From Pseudomonadota bacterium (GTDB lineage Bacteria; Pseudomonadota; Gammaproteobacteria; JAADHS01), in assembly GCA_021821045.1 (NCBI GenBank), contig JAKACW010000026.1:1-59638 (forward strand): a DNA stretch of 59,638 bases, written 5' to 3'. How positions within the stretch are numbered: the stretch's first letter is position 1; every line of letters starts with the position of its first letter. The notes beneath the pieces were generated by a model that searched no databases, was not told where the DNA came from, and saw only the letters and a list, made by a program, of their open reading frames with translations. Below, in pieces: positions 19,034 to 26,977 of this stretch. Both the position numbers and the translations under genes were made by a program.

Positions 19034-21835
19034 TTAACGAGAGAAAACCGCGCCAACCAGCGGGGCCGGCGGCGCGATTCCAAAGCCTTGGACGTAGTCG
19101 ACCCCGATACTCCTCAATTTGTCCAACACCTGAGCGTCCTCGACGAACTCGGCGACGGTTTGCAGGCCCATGACGTGGCCGACCTTGTTTATGGCATCGA
19201 CCATGGCATAGTCCACTGGATCGTCAGCCACATCCCGCACAAAATTGCCGTCGATTTTCAGGTAGTCGACAGGCAGATTCTTTAGGTACGCGAACGAAGA
19301 CATGCCACTGCCGAAGTCGTCCAAGGCGAACTGGCAGCCGCGCGACTTGAGCTCTCGCATGAAGTGCGTCGCGCGCCCCAGGTGGGCGACGGCCGCGGTT
19401 TCGGTGATTTCGAAACAAATCTTGTGCGCGGGAATGTTGAGGTCGCGCAGCTGATTGACCACGAAATCGAGAAACACCTCATCGCTCATCGAGTGGCCGG
19501 ACACGTTAATTGTGCACAAGTCGACGTTGGCGAGATTCATGGCTTGGGCGTTCAACCACTGAAATGTTTCACCGATGACCCAGCGGTCCACCGCCGGCAT
19601 TAGGTTGAACCGTTCGGCTGAGGAAAGAAACGCGTCGGGAAGAACAATTTCGCCGTCCGCGTCCCGCAGGCGCAGAAGAATTTCGAAGCGCTGTCTACAG
19701 GGCTGAGCGGACGGTGCGGTGGCCCGAATGAGCTGGAAGTGCAGCTCGAAACGGTTATGCTCCAGCGCGTTTTGAATGCGCGTGACCCACTGCATTTCGC
19801 GATGACGCCGCGACAGATCGGCGTCTCCGGCCTGATAGATGTGGACACGGTTTCGCCCGCTGTCTTTCGCCATGTAACAGGCCGCATCCGCGAGACTCAT
19901 GGCGGCGGCTTGACCCTCGAGCGTCGCATCTAAGGGAACTACGCCAATGCTCATGCCGATGGCGAATGTTTTATCCTGCCACGGGAAGCGAAACTCCCGC
20001 ACTGTGTCACGCAGCGCGTCAATGTGAGACCGAGCGCTTTCAAGGCCGCAATCGGCCAACAGCAAGCCGAATTCGTCACCGCCCAACCGGGCCAGCGTGG
20101 CATTGGGCGGCAGATGATCGGTCAACAGGGCGCTCAACTGGTACAGCAGGTGGTCTCCCGCAGTGTGGCCGCAGGTATCGTTGACCACTTTGAACTGGTC
20201 GAGGTCGCAGTAGCACAGAACGTGAGAAGTGCCTTCCCGACGGCAGCGCGCAAGGGCATGGTCGAGGCGCCGCTCGAATTCGTGGCGGTTGAACAGTCCG
20301 GTCAAGGTGTCGTGGGTTGCAAGGTAGTCCAGGCGCCGGGTCATGGCGCGGGTTTCCGTGACGTCGCGAAACACGACAACGGCGCCGGTAACCCACCCTT
20401 TATCGATTACCGGGTTGCACAGGTAGTGAACCGGCATGGCCGAGCCGTCCTTGCGCCACAGCACCTCGCTCGTGGAGCGAATGCTAGCGCCTTCCCGGAT
20501 GGTGCGGATCATCGGACACTCGTCGATGGGATAGGGGGTGCCGTCTTCGCGGGCGTAGTGGATCAGCCTGTGCAGCTCGCGGTCTTCGATTTCATCCGGC
20601 GAATATCCCAGAATTTCCGCGCCGGCGCGATTGATGAATGTGCAGCGTCCTTCCGTGTCGATGCCGAAAATGCCCTCGCCCGTGGATCCCAGCAACAGCC
20701 GGATGTGATCGTTCAAACGGCGAAACTCTTGTTCGGTTTGACGGGTGCGTGACAGATCGCGCAGTCCCATCAGCACACCAATGACCGTGCCGCTATCGTC
20801 GCGAATCATGCGCACCATGAGTTCATTGGGCCGGCCGGTTTTGTTGTTGGGGTTATCGGCTTCCATGATGATATAGGCGTCGCGGCGCTCCAGCCGTGCT
20901 TCGCACACCGGGCAGGGGAAGGGTTCGCCGGCGGGGTGCATGATGCTGCTGACCGTTCGACCGATGACATCCTCGGGTCGACATTTCGCTAATTTGTAAA
21001 ACGCCTTGTTGGCGCGAACCAGCCGATCGTCCATGTCGACCAGGTAGATGCAATCCTCGAACGCGTCCATGGCGTAGGTCCACTCTAGCGTGGATTTCTT
21101 GAAGGCTTGTTCGGCTTTAACCCGGGCGGTGGCTTCGAGCAGGAGAATCACCGCGCCCACGGACGCCTGGCGGCGGTCGGTGATCGGACAGAGGAACCAG
21201 TCCCAATACCGCGGTTCGTCGTTGCCTTCCATAGAGCAGAACGGGGTCGCGCCGCCGGCGGAGACTTCTCGTCGCTCAAAGGCAACTTTTAGTCCATCGA
21301 GCAGATCGCGCGGCAGCGGCACCTGGGCAACCGGCTGGTTGTGCACCGACGAATGGGGCACGCCCAATGCGGTGCCGAAAGCGGGATTGGCGGCCAGTAC
21401 GATGCCCCTCGCATTGACATAAACAAACGGGAGATCGTTGTTTTGTAGCAGGCTTTCAACAATGCCGCGGCTTGGCGCGAACAGCTGTTCGCGACCTTTG
21501 CGCAGCGTGAGCAACGTGATTCGGGTATCGCTGCCGGCCAGTGCGCCGGCGCAGACCGCGAGCGGGACAGTTTGTCCGTTGGCCTTGCGGGCGATGACAT
21601 TCTTCCAATCGCCGTGGGCGGACAGTCCGTCATCGGCCGCGGGGGCAAAATCGCTCAACGTGACGTCAAACAGATCCTCGCAGCGTCTGGCAGGCAGCTC
21701 TCCGCCGGCGTAGCCGAACAGATCGGCGGCCAGCGGATTGCAGGCGGTCAGCAGGCCGTCGGAATCGAATGCAACCACCGGATGCGGCAGTGCGCGCAAG
21801 AAGTGTTGCAGAACTCTCATTCCCTCTCGACTCAT
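19034..21835 (-). CDS. Multi-PAS GGDEF-EAL cyclic-di-GMP protein
   Basis: 933 residues if started at the ATG at 21835; a GTG at 21919 without a ribosome-binding site would add 28 and place a CRP-like palindrome inside the gene. Several PAS domains fill the first 480 residues or so. One contains a PCPVCEAR motif, another DECPMIRTIREG. The GGDEF domain has an intact RLGGDEFGLLL but no RxxD inhibition site before it. The EAL domain starts with EILLR instead of EALLR and keeps NVSGHSM, EITETA, DDFGSGMSSF, LKIDGNF and TVAEFVE, so phosphodiesterase activity is plausible. No membrane segment is evident; cytoplasmic sensor. Confidence 0.92.
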   Translation of the reverse strand: MSREGMRVLQHFLRALPHPVVAFDSDGLLTACNPLAADLFGYAGGELPARRCEDLFDVTLSDFAPAADDGLSAHGDWKNVIARKANGQTVPLAVCAGALAGSDTRITLLTLRKGREQLFAPSRGIVESLLQNNDLPFVYVNARGIVLAANPAFGTALGVPHSSVHNQPVAQVPLPRDLLDGLKVAFERREVSAGGATPFCSMEGNDEPRYWDWFLCPITDRRQASVGAVILLLEATARVKAEQAFKKSTLEWTYAMDAFEDCIYLVDMDDRLVRANKAFYKLAKCRPEDVIGRTVSSIMHPAGEPFPCPVCEARLERRDAYIIMEADNPNNKTGRPNELMVRMIRDDSGTVIGVLMGLRDLSRTRQTEQEFRRLNDHIRLLLGSTGEGIFGIDTEGRCTFINRAGAEILGYSPDEIEDRELHRLIHYAREDGTPYPIDECPMIRTIREGASIRSTSEVLWRKDGSAMPVHYLCNPVIDKGWVTGAVVVFRDVTETRAMTRRLDYLATHDTLTGLFNRHEFERRLDHALARCRREGTSHVLCYCDLDQFKVVNDTCGHTAGDHLLYQLSALLTDHLPPNATLARLGGDEFGLLLADCGLESARSHIDALRDTVREFRFPWQDKTFAIGMSIGVVPLDATLEGQAAAMSLADAACYMAKDSGRNRVHIYQAGDADLSRRHREMQWVTRIQNALEHNRFELHFQLIRATAPSAQPCRQRFEILLRLRDADGEIVLPDAFLSSAERFNLMPAVDRWVIGETFQWLNAQAMNLANVDLCTINVSGHSMSDEVFLDFVVNQLRDLNIPAHKICFEITETAAVAHLGRATHFMRELKSRGCQFALDDFGSGMSSFAYLKNLPVDYLKIDGNFVRDVADDPVDYAMVDAINKVGHVMGLQTVAEFVEDAQVLDKLRSIGVDYVQGFGIAPPAPLVGAVFSR

Positions 21836-21883
21836 AAGCTCCCGCTCTTGGTTGGCGGTTATATCGATGGCTGTGGCGCGAAA

Positions 21884-21899
21884 TGTGACGTCGGTCACA
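21884..21899. promoter_or_regulatory. CRP-like site TGTGA-N6-TCACA
   Basis: TGTGACGTCGGTCACA is an exact match to the core of the E. coli CRP consensus, 48 bases before the preferred start of the GGDEF-EAL gene on the minus strand. The spacing allows a leader and promoter between the site and the ATG. Function is inferred from sequence only. Confidence 0.5.
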
Positions 21900-22188
21900 A
21901 AGTCGCCAAAAGGCCGCACGCCGCCCGGGCCATGGCGGCCACCACCCGTGTGGGCAGAGACTTAGAGAACAGACGAACCGTCCGCGCGCGACGCAATTGG
22001 CTCTCGGCGGAACTCGCTGTTTACCCGCTGCTTTTTTTTGTCTTGTTGGCCAATTCTAAGCGCATGGCTCGGCAAAAATCCACCTCAGCATTGGTTATTC
22101 CGCTTGGGGGTTGCAAAGGCGACATGTTTTTCCGGCCCGATTTTATCGTAATGCCATGTAATGGCTAGGTAATAGATTCCTTGCGGGG

Positions 22189-22200
22189 TACGTTAACGTA
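22189..22200. promoter_or_regulatory. 12-base perfect palindrome TACGTTAACGTA
   Basis: It is centred about 45 bases before the ATG of the degenerate HD-GYP gene, a position that would suit an operator. The regulator is unknown. Confidence 0.35.
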
Positions 22201-22229
22201 GGCGGGTCGTGGATTAAATCGCGACCGCC
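22201..22229 (+). promoter_or_regulatory. Leader hairpin before the degenerate HD-GYP gene
   Basis: GGCGG and CCGCC form the base of a stem that continues, after one bulged G, with six more pairs including two G-U, around an ATTAAA-like loop. It ends directly before the GGAGAGG ribosome-binding site, leaving that site single-stranded. It may stabilise the mRNA; this is inference. Confidence 0.35.
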
Positions 22230-22239
22230 GGAGAGGGCG

Positions 22240-23214
22240 ATGGTCGAACAAGTGAACAATACAGGCTCGCCGATAGCACAGATTCGCGACGTCAAAGCGA
22301 AGCTGGAGCCCCTGTTGTATAAGCACGAGACAATCACCGAGGGCTACGAAGCGCAGATCGTCGCCTTGGCCGATCAACTGCAATCGGCCTGCAAGGCGGA
22401 TCTCGAAGCCGCGCTGGCGACCATTGTTCTTGACGCCGCGATCTCGCCGTTTGCGCTCAACCATTCGGTGAATGTCGCCTTGCTGGCAGGTGCGCTCGGC
22501 ATGCGCGAGCAGTGGCCGGGCGATGAGGTCGAGGCGACCGTCTGCGCCGCTCTGACGATGAATGTCAGCTACGCCGCCCAACAGGACACCCTGACCGGGT
22601 TAAACACTGATCTGACCCTACTGCAAAAATCGAGCATCGAATCCCATGCGCGGTTGAGCCACAAGGTGCTCACGCAAAAGAAGATCAAAAATCGCGACTG
22701 GCTCAATGCCGTGATGCAGCACCACGAGCGGACCGACGGTACGGGCCCGCTGGGCATGCGCGGCGATTCCATTTCGAAAATCGCACGGGCCATTGGGCTT
22801 GCTGACCGCTTTTGTGTACTGGCTGCGTATCACGGCGGCGGCGATGCCGCCCTGACGCCGCGCTTTGTGCGTCAGACCGTGCGCCACGAGCTGGACGAAT
22901 CGACTACGCGGGATCTTGTCGCCGACAGCTTGGGAGCCTACATGCCCGGTACCATGGTCAACCTTGCCAGCGGGGAGGTGGGCATCGTCTGGCGCTACAC
23001 CGACGACAAACGGCACCCCCTGGTGTCGTCACTAGGAATGCCCGGTGCACTAGCTTTGGGCGAAGGGACCGTGCGCGATACGCGCGAAAAGGACTACGAT
23101 ATTCTCGAAGCGCTGGATCTGCGCGTCGTTTACAAGCGATCGAAATTGCTGCAGCTGTGGGGTTTCGACGACGCTGCGGCGGCCCGGGAACCGCACGCCG
23201 CCAGTGCGGCCTAA
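22240..23214 (+). CDS. Degenerate HD-GYP-like protein
   Basis: 324 residues. The central part resembles an HD-GYP phosphodiesterase domain but is incomplete. The HD metal pair is replaced by LTMNVSY at about 105-111, and the HPxxG element is reduced to SHARLSHKV. HHERTDGTGPLG at 161-172 closely follows the HHExxDGxGYP signature, and LADRFCVLAAY keeps the later Asp. With the HD pair lost, catalytic breakdown of c-di-GMP is doubtful, and binding or a structural role is more likely (inference). The first 60 residues and the last 100 are not recognised. GGAGAGG ribosome-binding site. It stands 63 bases before the pds-like regulator gene on the same strand. Confidence 0.82.
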   Translation: MVEQVNNTGSPIAQIRDVKAKLEPLLYKHETITEGYEAQIVALADQLQSACKADLEAALATIVLDAAISPFALNHSVNVALLAGALGMREQWPGDEVEATVCAALTMNVSYAAQQDTLTGLNTDLTLLQKSSIESHARLSHKVLTQKKIKNRDWLNAVMQHHERTDGTGPLGMRGDSISKIARAIGLADRFCVLAAYHGGGDAALTPRFVRQTVRHELDESTTRDLVADSLGAYMPGTMVNLASGEVGIVWRYTDDKRHPLVSSLGMPGALALGEGTVRDTREKDYDILEALDLRVVYKRSKLLQLWGFDDAAAAREPHAASAA

Positions 23215-23277
23215 GCAACGCTATACTATCGGGCAAGCGGAGCACGCGGCCGGCGTTGCTCGGGGATTCTCTAACTT

Positions 23278-23973
23278 GTGAAAAAGCGCATCGCCATTGT
23301 CGAAGACGAACCCGCGTTACGGGACAACTACGCCGACGCTTTGCGCCGCGAAGGCTACGCGGTGGAAACCTTCGCCAATCGTCGCGACGCATTGGCCGCG
23401 CTCGGGCAGCGCCTGCCGGATTTGGTCTTGTTGGACATCGGGCTGGGCGACGAGGCGGAGGGCGGATTCGAGTTGTGTCGCGAATTGCGGGCACGCTCCA
23501 AGTCTCTGCCGATCATTTTTTTGACCGCGCGCGACAGCGACTTGGATGTCATCAGCGGATTGCGCCTGGGCGCCGACGATTACCTTACTAAGGACATCAG
23601 CTTGCCCCATCTCTTAGCCCGCTTGAACGCGTTTTTCCGCCGCATGGAGGCGTTGAGCGCGGTGCAGGACAGCGAGGCCGTCGTTCAGCGCGGCCCATTG
23701 CGGATGGACGTCAATCGCTTAGTGATGTTCTGGCGCGACCAGGCCGTGGAGCTGACCTTGACTGAGTTTTGGATGGTTCATGCATTGGCTTACCGGCCGG
23801 GCCATGTCAAGAACCGCGATCAGCTCATGCAGGAGGCGCGCATTGTTGTCGACGATGCCACAATAACGTCTCACGTCAAACGCATTCGCAACAAATTCCT
23901 GGCGATAGACAAGACCTTCGATGCCATCGATACGGTTTACGGCGCCGGTTATCGCTGGGTGGAGCGCGGCTAG
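23278..23973 (+). CDS. pdsR: OmpR-type response regulator, PdsR-like
   Basis: 231 residues from a GTG start. Receiver domain with acidic pair ED at 9-10, phospho-acceptor Asp53 (LLDIGLGDE), FLTARDSD and the switch Lys in DDYLTKDIS. A winged-helix DNA-binding domain follows, with TEFWMVHALAYRPGHVKNRD and DTVYGAGYRW. The wording closely matches what I recall of the regulator of the proteobacterial dedicated sortase system (TIGR03787). It is followed by its kinase after 36 bases and by an OmpA-family gene, the same trio as described for pds loci. No sortase or LPXTG target is found in the window. Confidence 0.82.
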   Translation: MKKRIAIVEDEPALRDNYADALRREGYAVETFANRRDALAALGQRLPDLVLLDIGLGDEAEGGFELCRELRARSKSLPIIFLTARDSDLDVISGLRLGADDYLTKDISLPHLLARLNAFFRRMEALSAVQDSEAVVQRGPLRMDVNRLVMFWRDQAVELTLTEFWMVHALAYRPGHVKNRDQLMQEARIVVDDATITSHVKRIRNKFLAIDKTFDAIDTVYGAGYRWVERG

Positions 23974-24009
23974 CCGCCGGCGCACGCAACACCGGCGCGT
24001 CAATTCTCC

Positions 24010-26154
24010 ATGCAAACCTCACTTCCCCGGTTCGGACTGCGGTCCAAGTTGATGGTCGTCGCTTTGACGCTGCTGGCCATTCCGTGGATTGGCTATCGCT
24101 ATGTCATCGAGATGCAGCAGTTCCTGCGCGCCAACGAGGAAAATGTATTGCAGGAACACGCCCGCATCGTTGCCGCGGCTCTTGGAGACCGCTCGTCGCT
24201 GTTAACCCAACCCATTGCGGAGCGGGAGGCCGGTGCGGATCACTTGTTCGTGCGGCCGCTGCCAAGTCCGATGCAGTTGGACGGCTATTCGGACGATTGG
24301 GCCTTGCACCGGGATCGCCGCCAACCCCTGCGGGTTGCCGCGACGTCGTCGGAACCGGTGGATCTTGCCGCGACGCTCAGCTTGGGCAGTTACGAGTCGG
24401 ATCTCTATCTGCTGTTCGAGGTCAGCGACGATCGGCTCGTCTATCGCGACCCGCGTGCCGGCCGCGATGTGCGCGCCGACCGGGTGGAGTTGTGGTTGTA
24501 CGATGCGTCGGATCGGTTGCTGCGCTTGACGTTGGCCACGTCGGCGCCCGGTTGGGTGGACGTGGTGGCGACGGACGCCCGCGGCGCGCGACTGGCGGAT
24601 CAAAGTTGGGCGACCGCGGTGCGCGGCGAATGGCAGGAAGCATCGGGCGGTTACGCTGTGGAAGTGAAAGTGCCTATCGCGCGGTTGGGAACGCGCCTGG
24701 GTGCCGTGGTGTATGACGTAGACGACGGCGAAGCCCGACGGGATACGGCAACAGCAACGATTGGTCGCAGCGAAACCGGCCAGAATTTGGGCACGGTGGT
24801 TGTCGCCGCGCCCGAGGTGGAGCATCTGTTGTTGCGTTTGGTGCGCCCCGGCATGCGGGCCTGGGTGGTGGACAAGAGTCACCGCGTGATTGGCCTGGCC
24901 GGCGGATTCGACGAAACGGACCGCAACGAGCAACCGTCGGCGTCCCAAAGTTCGTCCGAGGATTCGTCCTGGCAGTTGATGTATCGACTGTTGCTTGGCT
25001 TGCTGTTGCAGCAGCCCGCGTCCGAGTTTCAAGACGATCTGTCCGCGGCCAGCAGACTCGACGGCGCGGAGGTGACCACGGCGCTGAACGGTACGCCCGC
25101 GACACGCTGGCGCCAGACGCCCGATCAGCGGGTCAACATCCTGACAGCGGCTTATCCGATCAAGGTCGGCGATGAGGTGATCGGCGTCGCGGCGCTGGAA
25201 GAGACCAGCAACAGTATCGTGCTGGTGCGCAATCGAGCCATGGAAATGTTGATCAACCTCAGTGCCGCGGCATTCTTGTTGGCGGTGGCGGGGTCGCTGC
25301 TGTTGGCGACATGGTTGTCGGTCAGGATTCGGCGCCTCAACCGTGAAATGCAGGCGGCCATTGGTCCGGAAGGGCGGATGGCGTCGCCGCTGCAGGGGGC
25401 GTCCGCCAACGATGAGATTGGCGATATTCGGCGCAGTTTCGTTCAACTGCTGGAACGCTTGGGCCGGTATCACGGCTATTTGGAGGGTCTCGCCCGCAAG
25501 TTGTCCCATGAACTGCGCACGCCAATGACAGTGGTTCGGTCGTCGCTGGAAAACCTCTCTGCGGGCACCGTGGCGCCCGACAGTCAGGTCTACCTGCAGC
25601 GCGCGGAAGAAGGCATTCGACGTTTGGACGCGATCGTGACCCGGATGAGCGAAGCCAGTCGCCTGGAGCAGGCGGTGCGCGCCGAAACCGCGCGCACATT
25701 CGACGCGGTGCCGGTGGTCCGCGGCTGCGTGGAAGGCTATTCGGCCTTGGCGGGCGCACCCCGTTTCAACTTGCGCTTGCCTGACGTAGAAGTGCCGTTG
25801 CGGGGCCATCCCGATTTGTTCGCGCAGATGTTGGACAAACTGGCGGCCAACGCACGGGACTTTCACAGCGTCGGAACGGCCATCGACGTGGCGCTGGAGA
25901 CGATAGATGATATGGCGCTGTTGTCGGTGGCGAATGAGGGGCCCGGCCTGCCAAGGAATATGGGGCGGCAGATCTTCGACTCCATGGTGTCGCTGCGCGA
26001 AGAGCGTGGATCCGAACCCCATCTCGGTTTGGGGTTGTACATCGTTAGGCTCATCGCCGAATTTCATGGCGGCGCGGTGAGCGCCGAGGATAGATCCGAC
26101 AAGCCAGGGGTGGCCGTCACGGTGCGGTTGCCGCTGGCGCCGATGCCGCCATAA
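24010..26154 (+). CDS. pdsS: Sensor histidine kinase with CBM9-like periplasmic domain, PdsS-like
   Basis: 714 residues. One N-terminal membrane helix (LMVVALTLLAIPWIGYRYVI) is followed by a long periplasmic region. Residues of about 90-250 resemble a CBM9-type carbohydrate-binding fold (MQLDGYSDDWAL, DLYLLFEVSDDRLVYRDP, RADRVELWLYD). A second helix lies near residue 420 (AFLLAVAGSLLLATWLSVRI), then HAMP, HisKA with KLSHELRTPMTVVRSSLEN and an ATPase domain with VANEGPGLP and HLGLGLYIVRLIAEFHGG. Length and layout fit the TIGR03785 kinase of dedicated sortase systems. Pairs with the regulator immediately upstream. The ligand is unknown; a cell-wall or surface glycan is a reasonable guess. Confidence 0.83.
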   Translation: MQTSLPRFGLRSKLMVVALTLLAIPWIGYRYVIEMQQFLRANEENVLQEHARIVAAALGDRSSLLTQPIAEREAGADHLFVRPLPSPMQLDGYSDDWALHRDRRQPLRVAATSSEPVDLAATLSLGSYESDLYLLFEVSDDRLVYRDPRAGRDVRADRVELWLYDASDRLLRLTLATSAPGWVDVVATDARGARLADQSWATAVRGEWQEASGGYAVEVKVPIARLGTRLGAVVYDVDDGEARRDTATATIGRSETGQNLGTVVVAAPEVEHLLLRLVRPGMRAWVVDKSHRVIGLAGGFDETDRNEQPSASQSSSEDSSWQLMYRLLLGLLLQQPASEFQDDLSAASRLDGAEVTTALNGTPATRWRQTPDQRVNILTAAYPIKVGDEVIGVAALEETSNSIVLVRNRAMEMLINLSAAAFLLAVAGSLLLATWLSVRIRRLNREMQAAIGPEGRMASPLQGASANDEIGDIRRSFVQLLERLGRYHGYLEGLARKLSHELRTPMTVVRSSLENLSAGTVAPDSQVYLQRAEEGIRRLDAIVTRMSEASRLEQAVRAETARTFDAVPVVRGCVEGYSALAGAPRFNLRLPDVEVPLRGHPDLFAQMLDKLAANARDFHSVGTAIDVALETIDDMALLSVANEGPGLPRNMGRQIFDSMVSLREERGSEPHLGLGLYIVRLIAEFHGGAVSAEDRSDKPGVAVTVRLPLAPMPP

Positions 26155-26223
26155 TTCGTCATAATTGGTCAGCCCAGTGCCAGCAAGCGCTGCGTGCGGC
26201 GCTATCTTTCAGCCGTTTAATAG

Positions 26224-26253
26224 CCTCCGTCGTTACAGAACTCTCAACGGAGG
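26224..26253 (+). promoter_or_regulatory. Hairpin that hides the ribosome-binding site of the OmpA-family gene
   Basis: CCTCCGT (26224-26230) is a perfect complement of ACGGAGG (26247-26253), which contains the GGAGG Shine-Dalgarno sequence of the gene starting at 26261. The 16-base loop is A+T/C rich. Such a fold would repress translation until opened by heat, a protein or an RNA. Confidence 0.45.
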
Positions 26254-26260
26254 AATACAA

Positions 26261-26938
26261 ATGAACGCTTTCAAGTTGTCCAAGTTTGCAATGATCCTGC
26301 CCATGGCCCTGGCCGGCGCGTGCGCCGTTACAGCAACGCCTGAAGACCAAGCCGCCGCTGAGCCAATCGTCCCGGAAGCCGTGGCGATGGTGGGTCTCGA
26401 ATTCACGCCGCCCTCGGATGATGGTGGCGACGTGGTGGAGATGCCGCCGGCGGCGGAGGCATTGGAGGGTGGGAACTCGACCCTGAGCTTGCCCGATGCC
26501 GAGGCCGAGACGCCCGTCGAACCGGCGGTGGACGTCGCGGTCGACGCCGCGGCTCCGGAACAGCCGATCGCCGAAGCGGTTCAGGTTCCGCCGCCCGCGA
26601 TGGAGAAGTTTTATTTCACGACTGACAGCTCCGAGATCAGCGCCGAAGATCTGATGCACTTGTCGGAACACGCCGCCTATCTGGCCGTCCATCCGGATGC
26701 GACATTGGTGATCTCGGGACATGCCGATGTTCGCGGCTCAGACACGCACAACAAAGAACTGAGTCAGAAGCGGGCCGAGGCGGTGGCCGATGCACTGGTG
26801 CAGTTCGGCGCCCCGATCGGTCAGCTCATGATCCAAGCGTTCGGCGCGGAAGTGCCGGTTGTCGAAGCGAGCCGATGGGACGAGAACCGTCGCGTGGAAC
26901 TGGAGTACGCGGCGCCCACCCGGCTTACCCAACGTTAG
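26261..26938 (+). CDS. pdsO: OmpA-family peptidoglycan-associated protein, PdsO-like
   Basis: 225 residues from the ATG at 26261, which follows a GGAGG ribosome-binding site; an upstream in-frame codon inside the leader is not used. An N-terminal export signal ends near Cys21 (LAGAC is not a canonical lipobox, so lipoprotein status is open). An acidic Pro/Ala/Val-rich linker runs to about residue 110. The C-terminal OmpA-like domain has FYFTTDSSEIS, GHADVRGSDTHNKELSQKRA with the peptidoglycan-contacting Asp and Arg, and RRVELEY. Adjacent to the pds-like regulator/kinase pair, as in published pds loci (TIGR03789). An intrinsic terminator follows. Confidence 0.78.
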   Translation: MNAFKLSKFAMILPMALAGACAVTATPEDQAAAEPIVPEAVAMVGLEFTPPSDDGGDVVEMPPAAEALEGGNSTLSLPDAEAETPVEPAVDVAVDAAAPEQPIAEAVQVPPPAMEKFYFTTDSSEISAEDLMHLSEHAAYLAVHPDATLVISGHADVRGSDTHNKELSQKRAEAVADALVQFGAPIGQLMIQAFGAEVPVVEASRWDENRRVELEYAAPTRLTQR

Positions 26939-26947
26939 ATCGCGGAG

Positions 26948-26977
26948 CGCGGCGCCTGAGGGCGCCGCGTTCGTTTT
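26948..26977 (+). terminator. Rho-independent terminator after the OmpA-family gene
   Basis: A 9-bp G+C-only stem CGCGGCGCC/GGCGCCGCG with a TGAG loop is followed by TTCGTTTT. It lies just beyond the stop and reaches the end of the convergent gene. Confidence 0.85.

Larger units (their letters stand above)
21836..22239. other. 404-base divergent intergenic region
   Basis: It separates the GGDEF-EAL gene (left, minus) from the degenerate HD-GYP gene (right, plus). It holds the CRP-like palindrome, the 12-base palindrome at 22189, a hairpin at 22201 and a run of eight or more T at about 22031. No convincing small gene or known riboswitch was seen; in particular the conserved GEMM c-di-GMP aptamer bases are not there. 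Confidence 0.6.

Noticed and set aside
22020-22045. Possible terminator ending in a T run in the 21.9-22.2 kb gap
   Set aside because: Only a 4-bp stem with a 13-base loop can be drawn before the T tract, which is too weak.
21836-22239. Possible c-di-GMP (GEMM) riboswitch before the degenerate HD-GYP gene
   Set aside because: The region is near c-di-GMP genes, but the conserved aptamer bases and tetraloop receptor were not found; only a GCAAAGGC fragment is similar.
24202-26067. Long antisense open frame (over 600 codons) opposite the pds-like kinase gene
   Set aside because: Its product is rich in Arg, His and Gln with no recognisable domain, as expected from the complement of a G+C-rich gene; the kinase on the plus strand is clear.
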